This document shows positions 8,943 to 16,530 of a stretch of 40,169 nt of DNA, piece after piece. Origin of the DNA: Chitinophagaceae bacterium UBA1946 (GTDB lineage: Bacteria > Bacteroidota > Bacteroidia > Chitinophagales > Chitinophagaceae). The notes beneath the pieces were generated by a model. That model saw nothing but the letters and a program-made list of their open reading frames with translations, was not told where the DNA came from and did no database searches. Every line of letters starts with the position of its first letter. Position 1 is the stretch's first letter. The position numbers were made by a program, and so were the translations under genes. The DNA lies in contig DDEU01000006.1 of the NCBI GenBank assembly GCA_002336815.1, positions 1-40,169 of the forward strand, written 5' to 3'.

Positions 8943-9245
8943 CCGTTTTGTTATTCAATAAATCAATTAATAAGAAACCCCAACATTGCTGTTGAGGTTC
9001 AGGAGGTTTACCTGCATGACCGAACTACTCAGTTAAAAATAAATTTATAAAAGCCTTCGGGAAAACCGGTGCGGTAATGTTATTGCCGCACAGGCTCGTG
9101 CCTCCGTTTCCTGACCTCAAAAATCCCGGCAAACTTTTTCGGGAGGGCAAATGTAATAGATTTATTCCTTTACCAAAACTTTGTTCCTACTCAATTTCTA
9201 AATCCCCCAAAACTGCCGGCAGGAATGAATTCGCAAGGATTTGCC
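8943..9245. other. intergenic region upstream of the condensin operon
   Basis: I see no convincing gene in this 300-bp stretch. It should hold the promoter of the condensin operon. It contains a strong hairpin (9069-9091) and a weaker inverted repeat (AACC-CAAC/GTTG-GGTT, about 8976-8999) close to the first gene. Confidence 0.5.
9069..9091. other. strong hairpin upstream of the condensin operon
   Basis: Inverted repeat GTGCGGTAAT/ATTGCCGCAC: ten pairs including one G-T wobble, with a 3-nt loop. There is no T-run on either side, so it is unlikely to be a simple terminator. It could be an operator or a structured leader of the kleisin gene, which starts about 130 nt further along the minus strand. 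Confidence 0.4.
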
Positions 9246-9288
9246 ACAAAAAAACAGCCCTCCCCACCAGGTGCAGGAAAGGCTGTTT
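9246..9288 (-). terminator. rho-independent terminator of the ABC transporter operon
   Basis: Inverted repeat AAACAGCC/GGCTGTTT spaced by 21 nt, followed on the minus strand by seven T. It begins 9 nt after the stop codon of the ATPase gene. Confidence 0.75.
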
Positions 9289-9296
9289 AACAACAA

Positions 9297-10091
9297 CTAC
9301 AAACAAGCTTTTATTTCGGCCACTGTTTCAATAAAAGTCTTTTCTTTTTTGATGTCTTTTTTCCAGGCAAGGTCTCTTTCAACAAGGTCGATCTCTTTTT
9401 TGATGGTGGCGCCTTCTTTACCGGCTTCATTACCCAGGATCAGTACGGTGTCTGAAATGGCCACGGAGGTGCTGATATCATGCGACACAATGATCAGTGT
9501 TTTTAATTCATCTGATAGTGAAACCTGTAACAACAGATCGGTTACTTTATCAAGCACACAAACATCGAGGCCACTGAAAGGCTCATCGAGCAATAAAAAG
9601 CTGGAGCCTTTCAGAAGTTGCTGAATGATGCTTGCCCGCTGGCGCTGCCCGCCGGATAACTGCTGCGGATATTTTTTCAACTCGCTTGTTAATTGAAATT
9701 CACCGGCATAGTGATCGACCATCGCTTTCTCTTTTCCTTTCAGTTGCGGGTTCTTTTTTGCAGCCATTAACAGGGACTGGTACACTGTTCTCCATTCAAA
9801 AAGATAGTAGTTCTGAAAGATAACGCCCATATCGCCGGCTTTAACGGTTTGGTCCCCGTTAATAGCAACAGTGCCGGTTGTTGGTTTTTGCAAGCCGGAT
9901 AATATTTTGAACAACTGTGTTTTACCGATTCCGCTTCTGCCGATCAGGGAGATCACCTGGCCCTGCTGCATACCCGGACGAACAATATCTTTTATACAAA
10001 AATTGATATCTCTTAAAATGATCTTGTCATCGTACCCGAGGCCAATATTGCTGGCCTGCAGCAAGGTGTTTGTTTTGCTATAAACTGTCAT
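9297..10091 (-). CDS. ABC transporter ATP-binding protein (NitT/TauT type)
   Basis: 264 aa from the ATG at 10091, chosen because it overlaps the permease stop as ATGA; an upstream start would run 70 nt into the permease. Walker A is GRSGIGKT (51-58), Q-loop Q93 in IFQN, signature LSGGQRQRAS (145-154), Walker B FLLLDEP (165-171) with E170, D-loop SGLD (173-176) and switch H204. The spacing resembles importer ATPases of the nitrate/sulfonate/taurine family. It should power the membrane permease encoded just upstream. Substrate cannot be told from sequence. It is the last gene of the cluster and is followed by a terminator. Confidence 0.88.
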   Translation of the reverse strand: MTVYSKTNTLLQASNIGLGYDDKIILRDINFCIKDIVRPGMQQGQVISLIGRSGIGKTQLFKILSGLQKPTTGTVAINGDQTVKAGDMGVIFQNYYLFEWRTVYQSLLMAAKKNPQLKGKEKAMVDHYAGEFQLTSELKKYPQQLSGGQRQRASIIQQLLKGSSFLLLDEPFSGLDVCVLDKVTDLLLQVSLSDELKTLIIVSHDISTSVAISDTVLILGNEAGKEGATIKKEIDLVERDLAWKKDIKKEKTFIETVAEIKACL

Positions 10092-10867
10092 GATGTTGCC
10101 TGTTTTAATTTGCAATGAGGGAATAACCAACGCCTTGTTGTGCCCAGTAAAAAGTCGAAACACAATCCAATAAGGAAGATCAGCAATTGTAATGCGATCA
10201 CATTTGTAAGGTCGTTGTACTTGTTGTATTTAATCAGTAAGGAACCGATACCCCCTTCGCTCATACTCAAACCTTCTACCATGGTGATCATCAACCAGGA
10301 GATAGCAAAGTTTTGCCTCAGTATTTCAAACACCTGGTCGGCCTTGCCAACGATGATCACTTCGTACAGGGTTTGCCAGTTGCTGTAACCAAGTGTTTTG
10401 CATAATTCAAATTCCTGCTTGTCTATGTTAAGTATCACGGCTAAAAAAGAAGTGGTAAAGAATGGCACGATGCCGAAAACAAGTAAGGACAACTTCAATT
10501 GACTGCCGTCTTTGGTAAGCAGGGTAAAAATGAAGATGAGGCCTGTTAAGGTAAGGTACCTGCACTTTACAATGAACTGTGCGATGGTTTTAAAGAATGG
10601 TATCACGGAAGCATATGTGAAAAACAAGGTGATGATGATCGAATAGCACATCGCTTTCAATGTAAGTACGAGACTTACCAGCATATTATCCAGCAACAGT
10701 TTTGTGGTAAGTAATTTTCCAAAAGCCGCGGCTACCTGGCCGGGCCTGGGTATCAGTCCGTTTGATGTATTATGCCATACCATCAACGTGATCAGCACCT
10801 GTACAACGATCATGATGCTGGTGTTTTGTTTGCTTATGCTGGCAAATGGGTTGAAAATATTTTTCAT
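10088..10867 (-). CDS. ABC transporter permease (NitT/TauT type)
   Basis: 259 aa with about six hydrophobic segments: near 17-32, 62-85, 106-120, 127-146, 190-205 and 227-245. The coupling segment ELCKTLGYSNWQTLYEVIIVGKA (about 153-175) corresponds to the EAA-loop of binding-protein-dependent importers, where the cytoplasmic ATPase docks. It forms one unit with the ATPase gene (4-nt overlap). It is separated from the upstream substrate-binding/OmpA gene by 133 bp containing two inverted repeats. That is an unusually structured gap for a transporter operon and may set a lower level of permease than of binding protein. Confidence 0.82.
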   Translation of the reverse strand: MKNIFNPFASISKQNTSIMIVVQVLITLMVWHNTSNGLIPRPGQVAAAFGKLLTTKLLLDNMLVSLVLTLKAMCYSIIITLFFTYASVIPFFKTIAQFIVKCRYLTLTGLIFIFTLLTKDGSQLKLSLLVFGIVPFFTTSFLAVILNIDKQEFELCKTLGYSNWQTLYEVIIVGKADQVFEILRQNFAISWLMITMVEGLSMSEGGIGSLLIKYNKYNDLTNVIALQLLIFLIGLCFDFLLGTTRRWLFPHCKLKQATS

Positions 10868-10880
10868 GTTGTTTTTTTAA

Positions 10881-10956
10881 ACCACCGGGTCACAAAAGAT
10901 CTAACTGGGTATCTTCCTGTTCATATAATATTTCTTTTGTGATCCCGGGGTTGGTT
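10881..10956 (-). promoter_or_regulatory. long-range inverted repeat between binding-protein and permease genes
   Basis: The arm at 10887-10899 (GGGTCACAAAAGA) pairs with 10933-10946 (TCTTTTGTGATCCC) with one bulged base. Flanking ACCA/TGGT extends the stem. It encloses about 33 nt in an untranslated gap inside an operon, so an RNA element controlling the permease and ATPase genes is plausible. Confidence 0.45.
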
Positions 10957-10965
10957 TTAAGAAGA

Positions 10966-10991
10966 AGAATGGAGCTTTTTGGCTCCATTCT
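10966..10991 (-). terminator. intra-operon hairpin, possible partial terminator
   Basis: Perfect 10-bp arms AGAATGGAGC/GCTCCATTCT with a 6-nt loop, 10 nt after the stop of the OmpA-fusion gene. On the minus strand it is followed by TCTTCTTAAAA, a poor U-tract, so it probably attenuates or protects the 3' end of the upstream message rather than stopping all transcription. Confidence 0.5.
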
Positions 10992-11000
10992 ACAAGAGCA

Positions 11001-12767
11001 TTATTCACCCAACACTATTTCCACACGGCGGTTTTTAGCTTTACCGGCTTCTGTATTATTGTCGGCCACAGGTTTGGCTGAACCAAAGCCTTTGGATTCA
11101 ATACGATCTTCTTTCAATCCTTTTTTCAGGAGGTAAGCTTTCACAGCAGCAGCCCTTTTTTCTGAGAGTGGGGTATTCACTGCATCAGAACCTTTGTTAT
11201 CTGTATGTCCATACACACCGATCTTTAAACCTTCTGCCACCACAGCGGATTCGAAAATTTCGTCCAGTACTTTATAGCTTACTGTTTTGATATTGGCAGA
11301 GCCGGTTTCAAACTCGATGCTGTAACTTTTTGAAGACACTGCCGAAGTGATCTCGTTCGCATAACTGTTAGCGATGGCTTTGCCCTGCATCAACTCCGGG
11401 TGATTTGAAATAACGCTTAACAAAAAACTTTTGTCTACTGCTTTTTCGTAAGGCAAAAATGTGGGCATTAAAGATGGATACATCTTAACCATCAGGTTAC
11501 CAAAAGTGTTATATACAGCTTTGTAACGATCCACTTTATCCTCACCCAAACCGAACGTATTGGCCATATCGGCAAGGTTGAATACGGTTGAACCACCTAA
11601 GTTTACCGGCTGGCCCTGCAGATCTTTTTCTACCACGCCGTTGTAATACTTCAACCAATACGAAGCATCCTTCTCCTGGTACACTTCAGCACTCACTTTT
11701 GCAGCAAATGCTTTGGCCTCATTGAATGAGCGAACCTGGTCGCCGGCCTGGGCAAGCGCAATGATCATATTTTCAATATCTGTTCTGTGATCATTTGCCC
11801 ATTTTTTAATGGCGATGGTTTGGTTAGGCATTTGAGATGCATATTGCCTTGTATTGGCAATGGTTACCAGGCCGCCTTTTTTAGTGGCGATATTAACATC
11901 GCCCGGTGTCCAGGTGGCTACACCGTCCACACCTACAGTAGTATCACGACCGGTGGTTTTTCCATTCTCTACCATTTTTCTTTTTTCGCTGTACCCGGTT
12001 ATGTACTTGTTGGGTGCATCCAGGAAATCATTGGCGGCAATGATATTGATAGCAGCTCCATCATAAGTGGTCTCATCGGGATTTACCTTTATACCATTAT
12101 CACCAGCCCATTTCAGCAGGATATTGATATCACCGTCACGCAGTACACCGGCCACGCATTTACCGATGGCATTTTTAGGGTCTTTCTTCCATGATGCAGG
12201 GGCCATCACCTGGTCCTCACCATAAGATTTACCATGTGATACAGGGATGATGACGGGTTGATACTCTGGCCCCAGTGGTTCCAGCTCTTTTGCCAGGGAA
12301 GTCATAAAAGCTGGCATACCATCCCCCATAAAGGTGATCAGTACAGCCGGCGTGTTGGGATTTTGCTTATAGTCATTTGCAAATTTTACCAGGTCGGCCA
12401 TCTGCCTGTTGCAGTCATCCTGGCGGGAATAGGTGATATCTAAATGCGCAAGGTCAAACAATGAGTTTTTTGTTGTGCGCACACCACCGTTGGCATACAT
12501 CCCACTAAACTGGCTGTTCCATGCCATGCGTTCCCAGGTGATCTGCGTACCGCCATTCACAGCTTTGTCTGCTGTTGGAAGAGGCAGTAACAGGGCATTG
12601 CTGCTTAGTGAGGCTTCCGGGGCATCCGGCAACGTTACCTTGCCCAGGTCTACTGACTGAATAGCTTCTTTGGGACGGTTTTGATACCATCTTACACTGA
12701 ATATTCCTGCAGTTACAATTGCAGCGATAATGAATAATTTTCCAGCGGGTTTTAATTTGAGTGACAT
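11001..12767 (-). CDS. phosphate ABC transporter-type substrate-binding / OmpA family fusion protein
   Basis: 588 aa. An N-terminal membrane anchor or signal segment (residues 10-25, LFIIAAIVTAGIFSV) is followed by a periplasmic substrate-binding-like region of about 400 residues (roughly 60-470). The C-terminal OmpA-like peptidoglycan-binding domain (about 481-588) carries VYGHTDNKGSD (518-528), LSEKRAAAV (534-542) and NRRVEI (579-584). The OmpA domain should tie the binding protein to the cell wall, unusual for a transporter component that normally diffuses to its permease. I recall this fusion existing as an annotated family in other bacteria, but its ligand is not known to me. Neighbours are two coiled-coil proteins upstream and the permease and ATPase downstream, all on one strand. 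No lipobox cysteine is seen, so it is probably anchored by its N-terminal helix. Confidence 0.82.
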   Translation of the reverse strand: MSLKLKPAGKLFIIAAIVTAGIFSVRWYQNRPKEAIQSVDLGKVTLPDAPEASLSSNALLLPLPTADKAVNGGTQITWERMAWNSQFSGMYANGGVRTTKNSLFDLAHLDITYSRQDDCNRQMADLVKFANDYKQNPNTPAVLITFMGDGMPAFMTSLAKELEPLGPEYQPVIIPVSHGKSYGEDQVMAPASWKKDPKNAIGKCVAGVLRDGDINILLKWAGDNGIKVNPDETTYDGAAINIIAANDFLDAPNKYITGYSEKRKMVENGKTTGRDTTVGVDGVATWTPGDVNIATKKGGLVTIANTRQYASQMPNQTIAIKKWANDHRTDIENMIIALAQAGDQVRSFNEAKAFAAKVSAEVYQEKDASYWLKYYNGVVEKDLQGQPVNLGGSTVFNLADMANTFGLGEDKVDRYKAVYNTFGNLMVKMYPSLMPTFLPYEKAVDKSFLLSVISNHPELMQGKAIANSYANEITSAVSSKSYSIEFETGSANIKTVSYKVLDEIFESAVVAEGLKIGVYGHTDNKGSDAVNTPLSEKRAAAVKAYLLKKGLKEDRIESKGFGSAKPVADNNTEAGKAKNRRVEIVLGE

Positions 12768-12858
12768 AGTTGTATGTTTTTAATTGTTGTTTTTAAAATA
12801 TTTATTTGTTTGTTTTTTATTGAGGCTTTCTTTTCTAAATATGAATTCATAACCCATT

Positions 12859-13851
12859 TTAGTCCAGCAAACCCCTGTACCTATCGGTAATGTTTACATC
12901 TTTCAACTTTCCGCTGTTGCTGTTATTTTGCAACGCATTGTTAGTATAGTTGAAATCTGAATTGAGATCAAAGTGATTGATGAGTTCAATGGCCTGGGCA
13001 GACTTTGCTTTATCTTCCAGTACCTTATCGTCCATGAACCTGCTGGTAACATCAATGGCCGATTTGATGTGGCCGATCTTTTCGCCGATCTGTTGTTTTA
13101 AGATGGCCAGTGCTTTTTCGGCATCCTGGTTTAGTTCATCATCGCCTTTAAATGCTTTCATAGCGCTGGTTACTGCAGAGAGGCCGGTAGTGACTGAGTA
13201 ATACAGGTCCTTTTTTGCTTCCAGGTCGAGCTTTGCATCTTCCAGCATAATGCCGCTCTCTTCATAAGCCGTATCGGAGAACCTGATCAGTTTATTCAGA
13301 TCGCCTACGATCGGCGTTACATTGTTGATGTATTCCTGGCAACGCAACACATTGTTTGCATACAGGTCTACCTGTTTGGATTGTTTATTTTCCTGTTGCA
13401 GGATTTTTACTTTCTGTATGTTTAGCTGCAACTCTTTTTCTTTATCGCCAAGTTTGTCCATCAATTCACTTTGCTTGCCTTTTAATTTGGCCGACTGCTG
13501 AAAGAGTGTATCCCTGTCTTTGTAACCCTGTTCTATTTTTAATTGAAGGATGTTAAAGGGATTTAGCTCGATCGCCAATCCAACTGTGTAGTTGGCAATA
13601 AACTCAGAGAAATACCTGAGGGCCCGCCAGAATTTTTTATTGCTGATAAGCAGGAGCAAAAAGCCAAGTACCACACCGCCTATCACCAGGTTTACCATAT
13701 TCCAGGTAACAGTTACCAGCCAGGGTAATACAAATGTTAGAAAGACATACGCCAGCCCTCCAAACAGCGATACAGCTATGATAGCTGTTGCAACATTTTT
13801 AGGCTCTGCAAACCACCCGGGTTTTGTTGTTTGTTTGATTGTATTGATCAT
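12859..13851 (-). CDS. membrane-anchored coiled-coil protein, unknown function
   Basis: 330 aa; I do not recognise a named family. Two hydrophobic segments (about 18-37 and 38-58) place the protein in the inner membrane. A third weaker hydrophobic patch follows near 75-95, then a long alpha-helical coiled-coil region (about 105-290). The second half has a pattern reminiscent of PspA/IM30 proteins (repeated D/E/K/A/L helices, with DAEKALAILKQQIGEKI at about 242-258), but this is impression, not a match. It lies between the other coiled-coil gene (76-bp gap) and the OmpA fusion (91-bp gap). A role in envelope integrity or in scaffolding the transporter is a reasonable guess; no catalytic motif is visible. 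Confidence 0.6.
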   Translation of the reverse strand: MINTIKQTTKPGWFAEPKNVATAIIAVSLFGGLAYVFLTFVLPWLVTVTWNMVNLVIGGVVLGFLLLLISNKKFWRALRYFSEFIANYTVGLAIELNPFNILQLKIEQGYKDRDTLFQQSAKLKGKQSELMDKLGDKEKELQLNIQKVKILQQENKQSKQVDLYANNVLRCQEYINNVTPIVGDLNKLIRFSDTAYEESGIMLEDAKLDLEAKKDLYYSVTTGLSAVTSAMKAFKGDDELNQDAEKALAILKQQIGEKIGHIKSAIDVTSRFMDDKVLEDKAKSAQAIELINHFDLNSDFNYTNNALQNNSNSGKLKDVNITDRYRGLLD

Positions 13852-13910
13852 CTTGTTTGTTTTTTATTGTTTTTAATTTTCTTTTTAGTATTGCATTCGA
13901 AAAGTTTGGT

Positions 13911-13931
13911 CATTTACAATTCACCATTCAC
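13911..13931. repeat. three tandem heptamers overlapping a stop codon
   Basis: CATTTAC-AATTCAC-CATTCAC; on the minus strand GTGAATG-GTGAATT-GTAAATG. The first heptamer in the minus direction contains the TGA stop of the coiled-coil gene. The same heptamer family forms a longer array at 31215-31290, again over a stop codon. Confidence 0.6.
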
Positions 13932-14545
13932 GATATGTATTGCTTTATCCTTTCTATATCACTCCCGATCTGTTGTTTCATATTTTCAGCCGCTGCCTGG
14001 TAGCCGCCAGTGTTCTGTTCAATCTTCTCTTCGTTTTCTTTTTCTTCTGCCATCAATAGCTGAACCTGGTTTTGGAGATCACTCATCTCCCGGCCTAATT
14101 GCTCAATACGCTGTTTCTTGTTTTCTATCTCCTGTTTCTTCAGTCTTACTTTTTCATCTAGTGCAGCATCAACCGAATAATTAAAATCGGCGGCATCTGT
14201 TTGCAGTATTTTCAAATACTCTTCTGCCGTGTTGAGCAGTTTGCTTTTATCAAGCCCCTGTACACACAGGCCTGCATAAGCTGCACAATACCTGGCATTT
14301 TCATCTGCAATGGCCACCATGGCCTGTGTCATCTTCGAAAATTCAAAATAGTCAGGCCCGGGAAGATTCGCTTCGGCGAACAGCTTGTCGAAATACTGCC
14401 TGAATTTTTCAGCCGTATTTGAAGAAACTGCTGTGGATGCTAACGGTGTGGAGTAATGCTTTTTTTCTTCCGGCTGAGTAACAGTTTCTTTGTCTTCTGT
14501 TACTTCCACAAAAGCAGAAAGAATTTTTTTTCCTAAACTTGCCAT
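13928..14545 (-). CDS. soluble coiled-coil protein, unknown function
   Basis: 205 aa from the ATG at 14545. A longer frame starts at 14602 but its first 19 residues look like untranslated leader. Residues 1-45 are low-complexity and polar. Residues 45-110 look like a small helical domain. Residues 120-200 form a continuous coiled coil (many E, K, Q, I and L heptads). There is no signal peptide or membrane segment, so the protein should be cytoplasmic. It is the first clear gene of the minus-strand cluster containing the membrane coiled-coil protein, the OmpA-linked binding protein and the ABC permease and ATPase. It may be a peripheral partner of the membrane coiled-coil protein. I do not recognise the family. 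Confidence 0.6.
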   Translation of the reverse strand: MASLGKKILSAFVEVTEDKETVTQPEEKKHYSTPLASTAVSSNTAEKFRQYFDKLFAEANLPGPDYFEFSKMTQAMVAIADENARYCAAYAGLCVQGLDKSKLLNTAEEYLKILQTDAADFNYSVDAALDEKVRLKKQEIENKKQRIEQLGREMSDLQNQVQLLMAEEKENEEKIEQNTGGYQAAAENMKQQIGSDIERIKQYIS

Positions 14546-14661
14546 AGTGTTGTTTTTAATGATGAAATACAATTGTTGTTTATTCCGTTTTGGGCAAAGC
14601 ATGGCCCTGTGATTTTCATCACTTTTTTTAAAAGCAGCCTTGCACTGGGGAGAAGCGCCTG

Positions 14662-14847
14662 TTAGAAGTTTACCGGCAAGCCGATCGTCAGCACCGGTAA
14701 ATCCACCCCGTTGTTGAGTTGCCTTGTTGAGTTCTGGCCTATGCAGTTAGTCTTTGGGCTGGAGTATTCGCTTTTATATTGCGCTATTGTTAGTAGTACG
14801 CATATAAGTATACTGATACCGGCTAAAACCAGTTTAGTTTTTTTCAT
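14662..14847 (-). CDS. small membrane or secreted protein, hypothetical
   Basis: 61 aa from the ATG at 14847, which gives a basic start (MKKTK) and a single hydrophobic stretch (residues 6-22) like a signal peptide or anchor, then a polar tail containing one cysteine. An in-frame start at 14892 would put a hydrophilic extension before the hydrophobic segment and is less likely. It lies upstream of the coiled-coil/ABC cluster on the same strand with a 116-bp gap. No family recognised. Confidence 0.4.
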   Translation of the reverse strand: MKKTKLVLAGISILICVLLTIAQYKSEYSSPKTNCIGQNSTRQLNNGVDLPVLTIGLPVNF

Positions 14848-14871
14848 TGCTGAAATGATCGTTTGTTTTTT

Positions 14872-14883
14872 GGAAACGTTTCC
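14872..14883. promoter_or_regulatory. perfect palindrome GGAAACGTTTCC
   Basis: A 12-bp perfect palindrome with central CG, the form of many LacI-family operators. It sits 25 nt upstream of the small membrane protein start. No LacI-type regulator gene is in the window, so its function is unproven. Confidence 0.3.
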
Positions 14884-14892
14884 CCGGCACAT

Positions 14893-15363
14893 CCTGGCTA
14901 AGGATGATGCGGTTCAATTAAATCTTTACTGTTTTTGAAAATTTACAGGCTGGAGATTTCCGGTGGATTTTCCCTTTGTCTTACAAGGGTAAATGTTTGT
15001 TCCAGAAATTTGTGGTTCATGTTCTTTGGAGATATTCTCCGTTTTTGACTTTGAAGACGTAAAGATATAGTGGTGGCAGAAATCCAATAATATCATCCGG
15101 TACAAACGGGACTTGCGGTTTCACAAGTGGTAAAGTATGTGTGATGATTGGTATGTTAAGGTTTGTTGGACGGCAATATAGGGGTATTGGCGGCGGAATA
15201 GGTATTTAAACGTTGTTGCAAATAGTTTGGAAGGGTTTGTGGTTAGACAGCAATAGCATATAGTAGTCTGTTGGGGCATTTAAATACTGTAATTTTAGCA
15301 GAGGGAATTTTCTTTTAATTAGTTGATATTCTTAGGATTAAAAAAATAGTTTTTGCAGGTATA
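14893..15363. other. 470-bp divergent intergenic region
   Basis: It lies between the minus-strand small protein/ABC cluster and the plus-strand phosphatase, so it should contain promoters in both directions. I see no ORF, RNA or clear TAnnTTTG element in it. It is GT-rich on the plus strand around 15100-15250. Confidence 0.5.
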
Positions 15364-16095
15364 ATGAGCAGAACATTAGCAATAGGAGACATACACGGAG
15401 GCCTCCGGGCCTTGAAGCAGGTATTTGAAAGGGCCGGTGTAACGGAAGCGGATAACCTCATTTTTTTAGGGGATTATGTTGATGGCTGGAGTGAATCTGC
15501 ACAAACCATCAATCATGTAATGGCTTTATCAAAACAGCAACCCTGCATTTTTATCAAGGGCAATCATGATGTATGGTGCGAAGAATGGTTACGCAGCGGT
15601 GCTTCCAATAGTACCTGGTTGTTTCATGGCGGCGAAGAAACGGTGAGCAGTTACGATAACAGCACTGCTGCCCAAAGAGCGGTCCAGCTACATTTTTTAG
15701 AAACAATGCCCTACTATTTTATTGATGATCAAAACAGGCTGTTCATTCATGCCGGCTTTACTTCCATGCATGGGCCGCAAAAAGAATTTCATTCTTCTAA
15801 TTTCAGCTGGGACAGAACTTTGTGGGAAATGGCCATTACTATGGATAAACACATACAGCGGGATTCGCTGCTGTTTCCCAAACGGCTAAAATTATTTTCA
15901 GAAATATTCATTGGCCACACACCCACGCTGTATTACGATGTAGCCACTCCAATGCACGGCGCCAATGTATGGAATATTGATACCGGCGCTGCCTTTACCG
16001 GCAAACTTTCTGTGATGGATATTGATACCAAACAATACTGGCAGAGCGATGCATTACCGGATCTCTATCCAGGTGAAACCGGCAGAAATAAATAA
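15364..16095 (+). CDS. PPP-family metallophosphoesterase / serine-threonine protein phosphatase
   Basis: 243 aa, soluble. The three PPP metal-binding signatures are intact: GDIHGG (8-13), GDYVDG (36-41) and GNHD (66-69). Two later metal-ligand histidines lie in FIHAGF and FIGHTPT. These ligate a dinuclear metal centre that hydrolyses phosphomonoesters. The short length and lack of extra domains match small bacterial PrpE/PrpA-like or diadenosine-tetraphosphatase-like enzymes. Whether the substrate is protein or nucleotide cannot be decided. It is transcribed alone, between a divergent cluster on the left and the giant genes 435 bp downstream. Confidence 0.88.
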   Translation: MSRTLAIGDIHGGLRALKQVFERAGVTEADNLIFLGDYVDGWSESAQTINHVMALSKQQPCIFIKGNHDVWCEEWLRSGASNSTWLFHGGEETVSSYDNSTAAQRAVQLHFLETMPYYFIDDQNRLFIHAGFTSMHGPQKEFHSSNFSWDRTLWEMAITMDKHIQRDSLLFPKRLKLFSEIFIGHTPTLYYDVATPMHGANVWNIDTGAAFTGKLSVMDIDTKQYWQSDALPDLYPGETGRNK

Positions 16096-16107
16096 AAATA
16101 TTAATGT

Positions 16108-16120
16108 AGCGGTCACCGCT
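16108..16120. repeat. short inverted repeat AGCGGT-C-ACCGCT
   Basis: Perfect 6-bp arms around one base, 12 nt after the phosphatase stop and 12 nt before a TAACTTTG box. The loop is too short for an RNA hairpin; as DNA it could be an operator for the promoter that follows. Confidence 0.3.
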
Positions 16121-16132
16121 GATTTAAAAATA

Positions 16133-16140
16133 TAACTTTG
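16133..16140 (+). promoter_or_regulatory. candidate -7 promoter element (TAACTTTG)
   Basis: Exact match to TAnnTTTG. It would drive a transcript with a leader of nearly 390 nt before the 1732-aa protein. No -33 TTTG is visible. It is directly preceded by the 13-bp inverted repeat at 16108-16120. Confidence 0.35.
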
Positions 16141-16333
16141 GATTTCTCAAAAACAATTATACATTTATAGTCTGACAACGGTTGACGCCAATCAATGGCA
16201 ACTTTCGTTGACTGCGTTTAAGCCCTGCATCCTGTCGGCATTTCGCCGATCCTAAACCTTCAAATTTTTTGCCTTACCAAATCTGAATCCTGCATACATC
16301 GTTGTGCAGTTACCACTTGATCTGTTTAGTTTT

Positions 16334-16501
16334 TTATTTTTTAAAAAAATAAATAATGAAAAGATTACAGGGCAATACTATTACCAGGTCCACAAGGTAT
16401 TTCACCAGCCCCTTTGTACCGGGTTGATCTTTTAGTTCTTCAATCTTCCTGTTGCCCGGCGCTAATGGCGGAGGCAATACTGTGTCCCATTTCAATAACA
16501 T
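16334..16501 (-). CDS. possible 55-aa small protein
   Basis: ATG at 16501 to TAA at 16334. The peptide starts with a charged, proline-rich half (MLLKWDTVLPPPLAPGNRK) and ends with a strongly hydrophobic tail (LVKYLVDLVIVLP...) that could span a membrane. It lies antisense inside the leader of the giant-protein gene. No family is recognised and there is no ribosome-binding site. The main reason to list it is that the rest of this 435-bp gap looks non-coding. Confidence 0.25.
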   Translation of the reverse strand: MLLKWDTVLPPPLAPGNRKIEELKDQPGTKGLVKYLVDLVIVLPCNLFIIYFFKK

Positions 16502-16530
16502 GATCTCTACAATATTGCAAAAACTATAGT

